64,000 nt of DNA from Brucella anthropi ATCC 49188 (GCF_000017405.1 NC_009668.1:310001-374000); one strand, 5' to 3'. Numbered from the stretch's first letter, positions 36,920-46,830 are shown. The notes: generated by a model from the letters alone, not told the origin. Numbers and translations: made by a program.

Positions 36920-38271
36920 AGAACATTCTTACGTTGAACTTCAGACGTGTTTTCGACTTTCGCTATGCCGGGTCGGCTGTGGGTGTTCTTGCCGCATCCG
37001 TGACATTGTTGATCGTGTGCGCCTTGCCGGCGCGCGCAATCGAAATTCAGGAAGTTGTTTCGCCAAAAGGTATTCATGCCTGGCTGGTAGAAGACGATTC
37101 AGTCCCGCTTATTTCCATGCGGTTCTCATTCAAGGGTGGCACATCGCAGGATCCTTCCGGGAAGGAAGGGTTGGCTAACCTGATGACAGGGCTGTTCGAT
37201 GAGGGGGCGGGCGACCTGAAATCGGATGCGTTTCAGGAGAAGATAGACAATCTGGGCGCGGAAATGAGCTTTTCTGCAACACAGGATTCCGTTTCGGGCG
37301 GTATTCGCATGCTCGCGGAAAATCGCGACGCAGCCACAAACTTGCTTGCTCTTTCTGTCAACAAGCCTCGCTTCGACCAAGATGCTATTGATCGTATTCG
37401 ACAGCAGGTGGTTGCGAGTATCGAATCCTCACAACGCAACCCTTCGACGATTGCATCGCGTAAGTTCTCCGAAGTTCTCTATGGGAACCATCCTTATGCA
37501 CGTCCCGATGATGGCACGGTGAAATCACTGCAGTCGATCACGCGTGACGATCTGGTGAACTTTCACCGCAAGAACTTTGCGCGTGACCGTCTGACTATCG
37601 GCGTTGTGGGTTCGATCAATGCGAAGGATTTGGAGGCGTTGCTGGATAAGGTGTTCGGCGATCTCCCCGCGATGGCCGAACTGGTTCCTGTACCCGATGC
37701 CAAACTGGCACTTGGCACGACGACCAGCCTCAATTTCGATATGCCGCAGACCTCGATCAGCTTTGTCTATCCGGCTATTCCGCGCAAGGATCCCGAATTC
37801 TTTGCAGCCTATCTGATGAACCATATTCTGGGTGGTGGCTTTACATCGCGTCTTTATGCCGAAGTGCGTGAAAAGCGTGGCCTTGCCTATTCGGTATCGT
37901 CATCCATGGTCATGCGTGATCATGTTTCGGCATTGATGATTTCGACTGCGACCCGTCCTGACAAAGCGCAGGAATCCCTGAAGATTATCCGCGAGCAGGT
38001 TGCTGCTATGGCCGCGGACGGGCCCACGGAAGAAGAACTTGCTGCTGCCAAAAACTTCCTCAAGGGATCTTACGCCGTCAACAATCTGGATTCATCCGCC
38101 GCTATTGCTGAAACTCTCGTTAGCTTGCAGGAAGCAGAACTTCCGCGTGATTATATCGACAAGCGCTCGGAGTTGATTGATGCTGTAACGTTGGATCAGG
38201 TCAAGGCTATTGCTAAGAAACTGCTTGAAGCGGAACCGGCAATATTGATTTTCGGCCCGGCCCAAAGCTAA
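36916..38271 (+). CDS. M16-family zinc protease, non-catalytic partner
   Basis: 451 residues, GTG start overlapping the previous stop. It has a signal sequence (about 15-35) and both M16 fold halves, but where the zinc motif should be the sequence reads GLANLMTGLFDEG, with neither His nor Glu in place. Such subunits normally pair with an active partner and shape the chamber. This makes it a dedicated partner, not a decayed gene: the reading frame and family motifs (QTSISFVYPAIPRKDPE, GGGFTSRLYAEVREKRGLAYS) are intact. Confidence 0.88.
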   Translation: MKNILTLNFRRVFDFRYAGSAVGVLAASVTLLIVCALPARAIEIQEVVSPKGIHAWLVEDDSVPLISMRFSFKGGTSQDPSGKEGLANLMTGLFDEGAGDLKSDAFQEKIDNLGAEMSFSATQDSVSGGIRMLAENRDAATNLLALSVNKPRFDQDAIDRIRQQVVASIESSQRNPSTIASRKFSEVLYGNHPYARPDDGTVKSLQSITRDDLVNFHRKNFARDRLTIGVVGSINAKDLEALLDKVFGDLPAMAELVPVPDAKLALGTTTSLNFDMPQTSISFVYPAIPRKDPEFFAAYLMNHILGGGFTSRLYAEVREKRGLAYSVSSSMVMRDHVSALMISTATRPDKAQESLKIIREQVAAMAADGPTEEELAAAKNFLKGSYAVNNLDSSAAIAETLVSLQEAELPRDYIDKRSELIDAVTLDQVKAIAKKLLEAEPAILIFGPAQS

Positions 38272-38282
38272 AAGGTACCAAA

Positions 38283-39158
38283 TTGGAAAAGGCAGTGCCG
38301 TCATCGCCCCGAATTGCCGTCGCTTTCGGCGGAGGTGGGGCACGCGGCATTGCCCACATCCATATTGTCGAGGTGCTCGATGAACTTGGTATCAAACCGG
38401 TTGCAATTGCAGGCTCGTCGATAGGTTCGATTGTTGGCGCCGGAATGGCGAGCGGCATGACGGGCAAGGAAGTTCATGAATATATGGCGGCGATTTTCAA
38501 TCGCCGCTCCGAAGTCGCAAAGCGTATGTGGCAGACCCGCCCTGCGCGCTGGGTAGAATTGCTGAAAGGTGGCTTGCGCGTCAGCCAGTTCAATATCGAA
38601 AAGGTGCTGGACGTCTTTTTGCCTGCAAGCCTGCCGATGAATGTAGAAGAGCTGAAAATCCCGATGACTATCACAGCGGCGGACTTTCACGCCGCTCGGG
38701 AAATCCATATTCGCGATGGCGATCTGCATTCGGCCATCGCAGCATCCTGTGCCATACCACCAGTTTTCGCACCAGTACGCCGGGATGGCCGCATTCTGGT
38801 CGATGGCGGCTTGTTCAATCCAGTACCCTTTGATCTGCTGTTTGATGAGGCCGATATTGTCATCGGCATCGACGTTGTCGGCACGCCGGTCGGACCAGAT
38901 GACTACATGCCAACCACATTCGAGGCAGTGATCGGGGCGAACCAGCTGACCATGTGCTCCATCATCGAAAACAAATTTCGAATTCGCCCCCCGCATATTT
39001 TCATTCGCCCTAATGTCGAGCGGATCGGTCTTCTGGATTTCCTGAAGTTCGAACAGATATTGTCACAGAGCGCCAGTGTTCGCGACGAACTGAAACGTGC
39101 TCTCGAACTGACAGTTGAGGGAAAAGTGGTGCCGATAAATTCAACGCTTGCAACCTGA
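38283..39158 (+). CDS. patatin-like phospholipase (RssA family)
   Basis: 291 residues from a TTG at 38283, preceded by AAAGG; a GTG at 38295 is possible. The oxyanion loop GGGGARG is at 16-22, the nucleophile Ser46 in GSSIG and the dyad Asp in the DGGLFNPVP segment. It is a serine lipid acyl hydrolase, cytoplasmic or membrane-associated. It follows the M16 pair by 12 bp in the same direction and converges on the Kef gene. Confidence 0.85.
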   Translation: MEKAVPSSPRIAVAFGGGGARGIAHIHIVEVLDELGIKPVAIAGSSIGSIVGAGMASGMTGKEVHEYMAAIFNRRSEVAKRMWQTRPARWVELLKGGLRVSQFNIEKVLDVFLPASLPMNVEELKIPMTITAADFHAAREIHIRDGDLHSAIAASCAIPPVFAPVRRDGRILVDGGLFNPVPFDLLFDEADIVIGIDVVGTPVGPDDYMPTTFEAVIGANQLTMCSIIENKFRIRPPHIFIRPNVERIGLLDFLKFEQILSQSASVRDELKRALELTVEGKVVPINSTLAT

Positions 39159-39182
39159 ATCTACCGGCTTCCTATACGTTTG

Positions 39183-41030
39183 CTATTCCGCCGGAACGGG
39201 TGATCCGACTGTGTCACTTGACGACGAGGCGGATACGATATCATCCGCGCCTTTGTCGATGCGCTGACCTTCGCGGACAGGTTTGACCAGAGGCTCTGGT
39301 GTGACCGGTTTGTTGAAGAGCAGATGGCGACCAGCCATGATTCCTTCCGAAGCCTGCACGTGGAGACGATCTTCGTCGCGCTGGCGAACGTCTTCACGAA
39401 TTTCGTAGGCTTGGGTTTCGGCTATGCCGAGCCCTTCGAGTGTACGCTGACCAAACAGCAAACCGGATTCGAACGTTTCGCGCAGTTCATACTCGACACC
39501 TTGAGCGCGCAGTTGCAGCGTATGTTCCCGATCATATGAACGAACGAACAGCCGCACATCCGGGTATTCGGATTGTATAAGGTTGATGATGTGGTTGGTC
39601 GTTTCCTTCTTGTGGGTACAGATGGCAACGATCTTCGCTTTTCTTATACCTGCCGCTTCCAGCACGTCTTTACGAGTACCGTCGCCAAAATAAATACGGA
39701 AGCCAAATTTTCCGGCAGCACGCACGCGATTGGGCGAACTGTCAATCACGGTTACGTCGATACCGCCAGCGAGCAGGATTTGCGATGCAATCTGACCGTA
39801 TCGCGAGAAGCCGATCATCAATACGTCAGAACCGGCACCTTCGAAGTTTTCCTCAATTTCATCGACAGTCTTGTCCTTGATAAGCAGCTTTGAGCCAATC
39901 AAAACGGAAAGCGGTGTTAGCGCCATGGATACGGTGACGGCGGCTACAAGCTCTGAACCGAGTGCGCTTGAGACTATGGATGCGGCAGAAGCTGCCGAGA
40001 AAAGAACAAAGGCAAATTCGCCGCCTTGCGGCAGAAGAAACGCAATTCGCACAGCATCGTTATGGTTGGACCGGAAGACACGGCACAGCAGATAGATGAT
40101 CGCGATCTTGGTTGCCATGAAAATGGGAACAGCAAGAAGGATAACCTTCCAATACTGTACGATCACAGTGAGGTTCAGCGAAAGACCAACCGCCACGAAA
40201 AACAATCCGAGAAAGATTCCGCGAAATGGTTCGATATCCGCTTCAAGTTCGTGTCGGTAGGATGATTCCGCCAGCAAAACACCGGCGATAAATGCACCCA
40301 TGGCCATCGAAAGGCCAGCCGCCTGAAGCAGGCTGGCTGATCCGAGCACCACAAAAAGCGCTGCTGCGATCATCACTTCGCGAGCGCCGGTATTGGCGAT
40401 AATGCGGAACATCGGATTGATGAGATAACGTCCGGCGACCACCAGTGCCGCGATGGCCGCAATTGCTGTGGCAAGGTGGAAACCCGCGCTCGCCTGCGAC
40501 GGTTCGGTCGGCGAAAGTGCCGGAATAATTGCAAGGATCGGCACGATGGCGAGGTCCTGGAACAGCAGGATCGAAAAAGCACGTTGACCGTGTTTCTGGT
40601 TCGTTTCGGCCCGGTCCTCCAAAACCTGCATGGCAAATGCCGTAGACGAAAGCGCGAGACCGAAACCGATGATGATCCCTGCTTCGGGGCTGAGGCCCGC
40701 AAAGTAAATGCCAAGAGTAGTGAGGGCTGCTCCACAAAGCAGAACCTGCGCGGTACCAAGACCGAAGATCGATTGGCGCAACGCCCAAAGTCTTGAGGGT
40801 TTCAGCTCAAGTCCGATGATGAAGAGAAGAAAGACAACGCCAAGCTCGGAGAAGTGCAGAAAATCTTCTCCGTCTGCAATGAGGCGAGCTACGGGGCCAA
40901 TCGTGATGCCTGCCGCAAGATAGCCGAGGACTGTACCAAGCCCTAATCGCTTGAACAGCGGCGCAGCGATAATCGCACCGCCCAAAATCATCAGACACTG
41001 CAGGTAGAGACTTCCGCCAGTTGCAACCAT
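39183..41030 (-). CDS. Kef-type monovalent cation:proton antiporter (CPA2) with RCK domain
   Basis: 615 residues from the ATG at 41030, where the first helix begins; the open frame continues upstream to 41342 but lacks a recognisable sequence. About 12 hydrophobic helices (residues 8-390) form the exchanger, with GYLAAGITIGP and FIIGLELKPSRLW. An RCK NAD-binding domain follows (VLMIGFSRYGQIASQILLAGG). Such proteins exchange K+ or Na+ for protons across the inner membrane, often gated by NADH or glutathione adducts. No ancillary KefF-type gene is next to it. Confidence 0.9.
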   Translation of the reverse strand: MVATGGSLYLQCLMILGGAIIAAPLFKRLGLGTVLGYLAAGITIGPVARLIADGEDFLHFSELGVVFLLFIIGLELKPSRLWALRQSIFGLGTAQVLLCGAALTTLGIYFAGLSPEAGIIIGFGLALSSTAFAMQVLEDRAETNQKHGQRAFSILLFQDLAIVPILAIIPALSPTEPSQASAGFHLATAIAAIAALVVAGRYLINPMFRIIANTGAREVMIAAALFVVLGSASLLQAAGLSMAMGAFIAGVLLAESSYRHELEADIEPFRGIFLGLFFVAVGLSLNLTVIVQYWKVILLAVPIFMATKIAIIYLLCRVFRSNHNDAVRIAFLLPQGGEFAFVLFSAASAASIVSSALGSELVAAVTVSMALTPLSVLIGSKLLIKDKTVDEIEENFEGAGSDVLMIGFSRYGQIASQILLAGGIDVTVIDSSPNRVRAAGKFGFRIYFGDGTRKDVLEAAGIRKAKIVAICTHKKETTNHIINLIQSEYPDVRLFVRSYDREHTLQLRAQGVEYELRETFESGLLFGQRTLEGLGIAETQAYEIREDVRQRDEDRLHVQASEGIMAGRHLLFNKPVTPEPLVKPVREGQRIDKGADDIVSASSSSDTVGSPVPAE

Positions 41031-41233
41031 GCCAAGCTCTTGGAATTTGGAGAAATGTAGGAGGGCTTGCCTTGAAGCCCTAGGATTTCGGCAATATAGA
41101 AACAAGATATGGCTGTAATCAGCCCGATGTCGAACAATTTGACGATATTTTTTAGCAAGTCCCGGTTTCGGTCCCGCTGCAAATCGTACTGCGAGGTTGA
41201 ACCGTGATGAACTTGGGAAACTCGGATTATATA

Positions 41234-42577
41234 ATGATTTCAGATAATTCGGCGGAGAAACTTGTCGATCGCGCAGCCGTTCTCGTGGCTGCAGCCAAAC
41301 GGGCGGGAGCTGATCAGGCTGACGCAGTCGTGATGCGGGCACGGTCAGTTAGCGTATCAGTGAGGTTGGGCAAGGTTGAGGGAACCGAATCGTCGGAAAG
41401 TGATGATTTCGCTCTGCGCGTTTTTGTAGGCCGTCGCATTGCGAGTGTTTCTGCCAATGCGAGCGCCGATCCCGACCGTCTCGCCGAGCGTGCCGTTGCT
41501 ATGGCACGCGTTGCGCCGGAGGATCCCTATGAGCAACTCGCAGACCCATCGCTGCTTGTTGTTTCGCCTCGTGATCTTGATCTCTACGATTCAACGGAAA
41601 TCGATTCCGATCGTTTGACGCAGGACGCACTTGCGACGGAAGCAGCTGCACTCGCAGTCAGCGGCGTGACGAATTCAGGTGGAGCTGGTGCCTCGCGCAG
41701 CCTTGGTGGTCTGGTGCTGGTCACATCGACAGGCTTTTCGGGGCATTATGCTGCTACACGCTTTGGACGATCGGTCTCGGCCATTGCGGGCGAGGGCACG
41801 AAAATGGAGCGCGATTATGATTTCAGTTCGCGCCTGCATTTTTCTGATCTTGATACGCCTGATGATATCGGTCGTCGCGCTGGTGAGCGCGCTGTGCGGC
41901 GGTTGGGTGCACGTCAGGCAAAGACGGGGCCTGTCACAGTTATCTACGATCCTCGCCTTGCGCGCGGTATTGCGGGACATCTTGCAAGCGCGATTAATGG
42001 CGCTTCTGTTGCACGCAAGACGAGTTTTCTTCGTGACAGTCTCGGTAAACAGGTTCTCAAGAACGGCATAAATGTTACTGACAATCCGCTGCGTGTGCGC
42101 GGTTCGTCTTCGCGTCCGTTCGACGGCGAAGGGATTGAGGGGCAATCTTTGACGATGGTGGAGGATGGCGTTCTCAAACACTGGCTGCTTTCTGGATCGA
42201 GCGCCCGGGAACTGGGCCTGCAAGGCAATGGTCGTGGTGTTCGTTCGGGCTCTGGCGTTTCGCCTGCTTCAACCAATTTTGCCATCGAGCCCGGTTCGCA
42301 GTCGCCGGAGGAATTGATCCGTGCAATTGGCACAGGTTTTTATGTGACAGAGGTGTTCGGGCAGGGTGTTGACATGATCACGGGCCAATATAGCCGCGGC
42401 GCATCGGGGTTCTGGATCGAAAATGGCGAACTTGCCTACCCGATCAGTGAAGTGACGATTGCTTCGAACCTCAAGGACATGTTCCTCAATATGACACCCG
42501 CCTCCGATATTGATCGAAACTTCGGGATGACAGCACCGACACTCGCAATTGAAGGCATGACTCTTGCCGGAAACTGA
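41234..42577 (+). CDS. pmbA: PmbA/TldE metalloprotease subunit
   Basis: 447 residues from the ATG at 41234; ATG 41207 and GTG 41204 would add 9-10 residues. Typical features are the start RSVSVSVRLGKVEGTESSES, DDFALRVFVG, and the late VTEVFGQGVDMITGQYSRGASGFWIENGEL. With TldD this protein forms a protease that degrades unfolded peptides and matures some microcins; PmbA itself lacks the metal site. No tldD is seen in the window. The next gene overlaps its end by 14 bp. Confidence 0.9.
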   Translation: MISDNSAEKLVDRAAVLVAAAKRAGADQADAVVMRARSVSVSVRLGKVEGTESSESDDFALRVFVGRRIASVSANASADPDRLAERAVAMARVAPEDPYEQLADPSLLVVSPRDLDLYDSTEIDSDRLTQDALATEAAALAVSGVTNSGGAGASRSLGGLVLVTSTGFSGHYAATRFGRSVSAIAGEGTKMERDYDFSSRLHFSDLDTPDDIGRRAGERAVRRLGARQAKTGPVTVIYDPRLARGIAGHLASAINGASVARKTSFLRDSLGKQVLKNGINVTDNPLRVRGSSSRPFDGEGIEGQSLTMVEDGVLKHWLLSGSSARELGLQGNGRGVRSGSGVSPASTNFAIEPGSQSPEELIRAIGTGFYVTEVFGQGVDMITGQYSRGASGFWIENGELAYPISEVTIASNLKDMFLNMTPASDIDRNFGMTAPTLAIEGMTLAGN

Positions 42578-43361
42578 CAAGCACAACGAAATTGTCAGTG
42601 AACTGACGCTTCTGCGTGATGCTGCGCGTGAAGCCGGACGTATCGCGATGCGCTACTTTGGTCGTTCTCCGGAAGTCTGGCTGAAGGATGGTTCATCGCC
42701 CGTCAGTGAAGCTGATCTGGCCGTTGACCGCTATCTAAAGGATGTCCTTTTGAAAGCGCGGCCAGATTATGGCTGGATATCGGAAGAGACCGTCGATGAA
42801 CGGGCAGCTGAAAAACGCAGCCGCGCCTTCGTTGTCGATCCGATTGACGGCACCCGTGCATACATCGCTGGGCAGGATCAATGGTGTATTAGCATAGCCG
42901 TTGTGGAAAATGGCCGCCCGTTGGCCGGCGTTCTGGAATGTCCGGCGCGCAACGAGCTCATCGAAGCAGGGAAAGGCGTTGGGGCTTCACAAAACGGTGC
43001 TGTCATACGTGTCAGATTACCATTGCCCGGTGAACAGGTGACAATAGCATCAGCCCGCAATATGGTGACGGCACTCCCGGAAAGCTGGCGGGATCGTGCA
43101 AAGATTCATCCCTACGTTCCCTCGCTGGCCTACCGTATCGCTATGGTGGCGCGCGGAGATATAGCGGGCACCTTCATTCGGCCAAATTCACATGATTGGG
43201 ATTTGGCAGCAGCTGATCTGATCCTGAGTGAGTCGGGCGGGGCAATCCTGACAAGCGATGCCCTACCGATCCAGTATGGTGGTCCGACGTTGAGCCATGG
43301 CGCTCTCGTTGCCGCCAGCGGAGACCTTCTGCAAGAAATGTTGAGTGTTGTCGCGGGCTGA
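42564..43361 (+). CDS. CysQ/inositol monophosphatase-family 3'(2'),5'-bisphosphate nucleotidase
   Basis: 265 residues from a TTG at 42564 that lies within the end of pmbA. The Li-sensitive phosphatase metal motifs are Glu74-Glu75 (GWISEET), DPIDGT at 92-97 and HDWDLAAADLIL near the end. CysQ removes the 3' phosphate of PAP(S) produced in sulfur assimilation; inositol monophosphatase is the alternative that I cannot exclude. The gene is translationally coupled to pmbA. Confidence 0.83.
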   Translation: MPETDKHNEIVSELTLLRDAAREAGRIAMRYFGRSPEVWLKDGSSPVSEADLAVDRYLKDVLLKARPDYGWISEETVDERAAEKRSRAFVVDPIDGTRAYIAGQDQWCISIAVVENGRPLAGVLECPARNELIEAGKGVGASQNGAVIRVRLPLPGEQVTIASARNMVTALPESWRDRAKIHPYVPSLAYRIAMVARGDIAGTFIRPNSHDWDLAAADLILSESGGAILTSDALPIQYGGPTLSHGALVAASGDLLQEMLSVVAG

Positions 43362-43410
43362 CCCTTGGGTTAATCATGCCGCGAACCAATTTTGTTCAGG
43401 GATAATTGTC

Positions 43411-43662
43411 ATGAGCGTCGAAGGCGACAAAAAGCAGCTTCTTCATCTGGTGTTCGGCGGTGAGCTGAAAAAGCTCGGTACCGTTGAGTTCCGCGATCTT
43501 GAAAACGTCGATATCGTTGGCATCTACCCGGATTACGAGTCGGCCAAGACCGCATGGAAGTCGAAGGCACAGCAAACAGTAGACAATGCTCATATGCGCT
43601 ATTTCATCGTGCACCTGCATCGGTTGCTCGATCCAGAAGGCGTGACGCTGAAGGCGGATTGA
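43411..43662 (+). CDS. DUF4170 protein
   Basis: 83 residues from the ATG at 43411. The sequence runs MSVEGDKKQLLHLVFGGEL, contains FRDLENVDIVGIYPDYESA and ends FIVHLHRLLDPEG, matching the small DUF4170 family of alphaproteobacteria. Function unknown. It lies 49 bp after the CysQ-like gene and 29 bp before the acyltransferase, in what looks like one run of genes through lpxK, so a role in the envelope or its regulation is possible but unproven. Confidence 0.8.
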   Translation: MSVEGDKKQLLHLVFGGELKKLGTVEFRDLENVDIVGIYPDYESAKTAWKSKAQQTVDNAHMRYFIVHLHRLLDPEGVTLKAD

Positions 43663-43691
43663 GCAGTTTGACTGCTCCCGGCCAATATCGG

Positions 43692-44465
43692 ATGCAAAGC
43701 GGAGATAGTCCGGGTCAGACCACCGGGCATAAGAAGCAAGGATTCGCGAAGCGCCTCTGGCGACGTATTCGCGGGCCGCTGGCGCAGTCTGCCGTGGTTA
43801 AAGCCATGCTGGTCTGGCTGATCACCTCCTACTTCAAGCTTGTCTATTTCACAAATTCTCGCTTGAAAGAATCAGCAGACCCACAGGCGCTGGTGGGTAA
43901 GGACGATCCTTTCATCGTGACTTTCTGGCATGGGCAACATCTCATGGGACCGTTCATCTGCCCCAAGGGAATTGAACTTGTCGCCATGTTTTCGCGCAGT
44001 GCAGATGCGGAACTGAACGCTCGTGTTGCGGAAAAACTTGGATTGTTGACAGTGCGTGGCTCTGGTGGACGAGGTTCTCGCTCCAAGCCTGAAAAGGGAG
44101 GCGCACGCGCGCTTCTGACGTTGAAGAATGCTCTCAAAAACGGGCAATCGGCATCAATTATAGCGGACATCGCTCACGGCAAAGCGCGTGAGGCCGGAGA
44201 AGGCATCATTTTATTGGCGAAATTGTCCGGTCGTCCAATAATACCGGTTGCTTATGCTTTCTCGCGGAACCATGTTCTGGAAAAGTCCTGGGATAAAACG
44301 ACGATTCCGCTGCCCTTTGGGCGTTCGATTATCGTGCGCGGCGACAATGTATGGGTCGACGCGGATGCCGATGAAACGCAATTGGAAGAAAAACGCATGG
44401 AGCTAACGCGCCAACTCAACGACGCGACCGTCAAGGCCTATGCTGCGTTGGAGAAAGCGAAATGA
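43692..44465 (+). CDS. lysophospholipid acyltransferase-family protein (DUF374)
   Basis: 257 residues from the ATG at 43692. A basic N-terminus and a helix (about 34-50) precede the acyltransferase block: the catalytic His is in TFWHGQHLM, followed by the acceptor segment VRGSGGRGSRS and the DIAHGKAREAGEG motif. It is not LpxL/LpxM-type but the DUF374 type often found beside waaA and lpxK. It probably adds an acyl chain in the inner membrane, perhaps to a lipid A intermediate or lysophospholipid. Its stop overlaps waaA (ATGA). Confidence 0.82.
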   Translation: MQSGDSPGQTTGHKKQGFAKRLWRRIRGPLAQSAVVKAMLVWLITSYFKLVYFTNSRLKESADPQALVGKDDPFIVTFWHGQHLMGPFICPKGIELVAMFSRSADAELNARVAEKLGLLTVRGSGGRGSRSKPEKGGARALLTLKNALKNGQSASIIADIAHGKAREAGEGIILLAKLSGRPIIPVAYAFSRNHVLEKSWDKTTIPLPFGRSIIVRGDNVWVDADADETQLEEKRMELTRQLNDATVKAYAALEKAK

Positions 44466-45802
44466 GCGAACGCTGGGCGCGCAATATGTTGTCTGCCTAC
44501 CGTGCACTCGGTTCCGCGGCCTATCCATTTATGGGGCCTTACATCGCCTATCGTGCGTCTCGCGGCAAGGAAGAGCGCATGCGTCGCGGCGAGCGCTACG
44601 GCAAATCCGCCATAGCACGTCCGCAAGGACCGGTTATCTGGGCCCACGCGGCAAGCGTTGGTGAAACCGTCGCGATCACGCCATTGATTGAGCGGATCGC
44701 TGCGACTGGTATCCATATCGTGCTGACGACAGGTACTGTGACTTCGGCAAAAGTTGTCGCAGATCAGTTAGGTAGTAAGGTCATTCACCAATACGCGCCG
44801 CTGGATTTGCAACCGGCGGTCAACAAGTTTCTCAACCACTGGAAACCTGATCTTGCCATCGGTTGTGAATCTGAAGTCTGGCCTGCTACTGTGCTTTCAC
44901 TCGGCAGTCGCCACACGCCGCAGGTTCTGGTCAACGGGCGCATGTCTGATCGCTCCTTTGCTGTCTGGCAGAAAAGACCGGCTCTGGCCGAAGCGCTCTT
45001 TGAAAATTTTGCCTATGTGGTCGCACAGTCGGAACTAGATGCAGATCGCTTTCGTACGCTGGGAGCGCGGCCTGTCAGTGTTTCAGGTAATCTCAAGGTC
45101 GATACGAATCCGCCGCCGGCTGATCCACAGGCTCTGGCCGCATTGCAACGCCAGATCGGTGGACGGAGAACGTGGGCCGCAATTTCGACCCATGACGGCG
45201 AAGAAGCGATCACAGCAGAAGTTCATCAGATGCTGAAAGTACGCTATCCGCATCTTGTCACGATCATCGTGCCGCGTCATCCAGATCGTGCTGCGGCCAT
45301 TCAGGCTATGCTGGCTGAAAAGGGGCTCAAGGTTGCGCGTCGCAGCGCCAATGAGCCGATTGAAGCTGACACAGATATCCTGCTCGGAGATACCATTGGG
45401 GAGATGGGACTTTATCTCCAGCTCACCGAAATAGCATTTATTGGCAATTCGCTGACCAAGGAAGGTGGACACAACCCTCTGGAACCGGCGATGATGGGAA
45501 CTGCTGTGCTAACAGGACGAAATGTCCAGAATTTTCGTGAATCCTTCCAACGCCTCATCAAGAATGGGGGCGCACGCATTGTGAAGGATCGCAATATGCT
45601 CGCAGGAGCGATCAATTTCCTGTTCAACAACCCTCAGCATCTCCGTGCCATGATCAATGCTGGGGTGAGCACGGTCAGGGATATGCGCGGCGCACTGGAT
45701 CGTACGCTTGTCGCACTCGAGCCGTTTATCCAGCCATTGATCCTGCAGGCACAGTTACCCGGCAATCGCAATGAGGCTGCCTATCAGACAGGCGGTCACT
45801 GA
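44462..45802 (+). CDS. waaA: 3-deoxy-D-manno-octulosonic acid transferase
   Basis: 446 residues. The start has a hydrophobic anchor region and the family catalytic segment GPVIWAHAASVGETVA with Glu68; the C-terminal glycosyltransferase half has FIGNSLTKEGGHNPLEPA, binding CMP-Kdo. The enzyme attaches Kdo residues to lipid IVA, at the cytoplasmic face. It is coupled to the acyltransferase upstream (ATGA) and followed 2 bp later by lpxK, making a lipid A module. Confidence 0.94.
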   Translation: MSERWARNMLSAYRALGSAAYPFMGPYIAYRASRGKEERMRRGERYGKSAIARPQGPVIWAHAASVGETVAITPLIERIAATGIHIVLTTGTVTSAKVVADQLGSKVIHQYAPLDLQPAVNKFLNHWKPDLAIGCESEVWPATVLSLGSRHTPQVLVNGRMSDRSFAVWQKRPALAEALFENFAYVVAQSELDADRFRTLGARPVSVSGNLKVDTNPPPADPQALAALQRQIGGRRTWAAISTHDGEEAITAEVHQMLKVRYPHLVTIIVPRHPDRAAAIQAMLAEKGLKVARRSANEPIEADTDILLGDTIGEMGLYLQLTEIAFIGNSLTKEGGHNPLEPAMMGTAVLTGRNVQNFRESFQRLIKNGGARIVKDRNMLAGAINFLFNNPQHLRAMINAGVSTVRDMRGALDRTLVALEPFIQPLILQAQLPGNRNEAAYQTGGH

Positions 45803-45804
45803 GT

Positions 45805-46830
45805 ATGGTGAGTGAAGCGCCGCCTTTCTGGTGGGATAAACCTGATTGGCGCGCTTTGTCTTTGGCGCCTGCTGCCTGGCTCTACGGAGCCGTGGCGGGC
45901 CGTCGGCTTTTGAAAGCGGAACCACCAAAAATTTCTCTGCCGGTTCTTTGCGTGGGCAATTTTACCGTAGGTGGGGCCGGAAAAACACCGACTGCAATTG
46001 CTTTTTCTGCTGGCGCAAAAGCACGAGGTCTAAACCCCGGCATCGTCTCACGCGGCTATGGCGGCGCTTACAAGGGACTACACGTTGTTGATCCCGCGCA
46101 TGACAGTGCGCGTTACGTCGGGGATGAGCCACTCCTGCTGGCACGTCATGCTTCGGTGGCTCTCTGTCCTGATAGGCTAAAGGCGGCTCGACATTTACAG
46201 GCGCTCGGTTGCGATTTCATCATCATGGATGACGGTTTCCAGAGCGCACGACTTTTTGCCGATTTTTCGTTGCTGGTTGTGGATGCTGCCCGTGGTATTG
46301 GCAATGGAAAGGTCATACCGGCAGGCCCCCTGCGGGCTCCACTGACTGATCAAATGCGTAAGACCGACGCTTTGCTGCGTATCGGCAAAGGTGATGGTGC
46401 TGATTTCGTTATCCGTCAGACAGCACGAGCAGGTAGACCGATATATGAAGCCCGGCTTAAGCCGTCGTCTACCACACCAATAGCGGGCAATCGTTGGCTT
46501 GCATTTGCGGGCATAGGCAATCCTGAAAAATTCTATGCAAGTGTTGCTGAAGCAGGCGGTGAGATTGTGGAAACATGCTCATTCCCCGATCATCACAGCT
46601 TTGCATCAGACGATATTCGCAATCTGACAGACACAGCACGTCGTCAGGGATTGGGATTGATCACTACGGCGAAGGATCAGGTGCGTCTGGCAACGATGAT
46701 TGGAGTTCCTGCCGGTTTTCTGACGAAACTCGCTGTCCTTAACGTTGATCTCAAATTTGATCGCAACGATGCGCTTGACCACATTCTGGATACGGTCATC
46801 GAGCGCTTCAAAAGCCGTGTTACAAGCTGA
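45805..46830 (+). CDS. lpxK: tetraacyldisaccharide 4'-kinase
   Basis: 341 residues. The P-loop is in NFTVGGAGKTPTA (52-64), and later blocks SRGYGGAYKG, DDGFQ and FPDHHSF are conserved in LpxK. It phosphorylates the 4' position of lipid A precursor DSMP in the inner membrane. It ends the gene run started at pmbA or cysQ and converges with the DUF2093 gene, leaving only 2 bp between the stops. Confidence 0.94.
   Translation: MVSEAPPFWWDKPDWRALSLAPAAWLYGAVAGRRLLKAEPPKISLPVLCVGNFTVGGAGKTPTAIAFSAGAKARGLNPGIVSRGYGGAYKGLHVVDPAHDSARYVGDEPLLLARHASVALCPDRLKAARHLQALGCDFIIMDDGFQSARLFADFSLLVVDAARGIGNGKVIPAGPLRAPLTDQMRKTDALLRIGKGDGADFVIRQTARAGRPIYEARLKPSSTTPIAGNRWLAFAGIGNPEKFYASVAEAGGEIVETCSFPDHHSFASDDIRNLTDTARRQGLGLITTAKDQVRLATMIGVPAGFLTKLAVLNVDLKFDRNDALDHILDTVIERFKSRVTS

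Noticed and set aside
36916..38271. Second M16 gene as a pseudogene
   Set aside because: It lacks only the zinc motif, as expected in heterodimer partners; reading frame, signal sequence and family motifs are kept.
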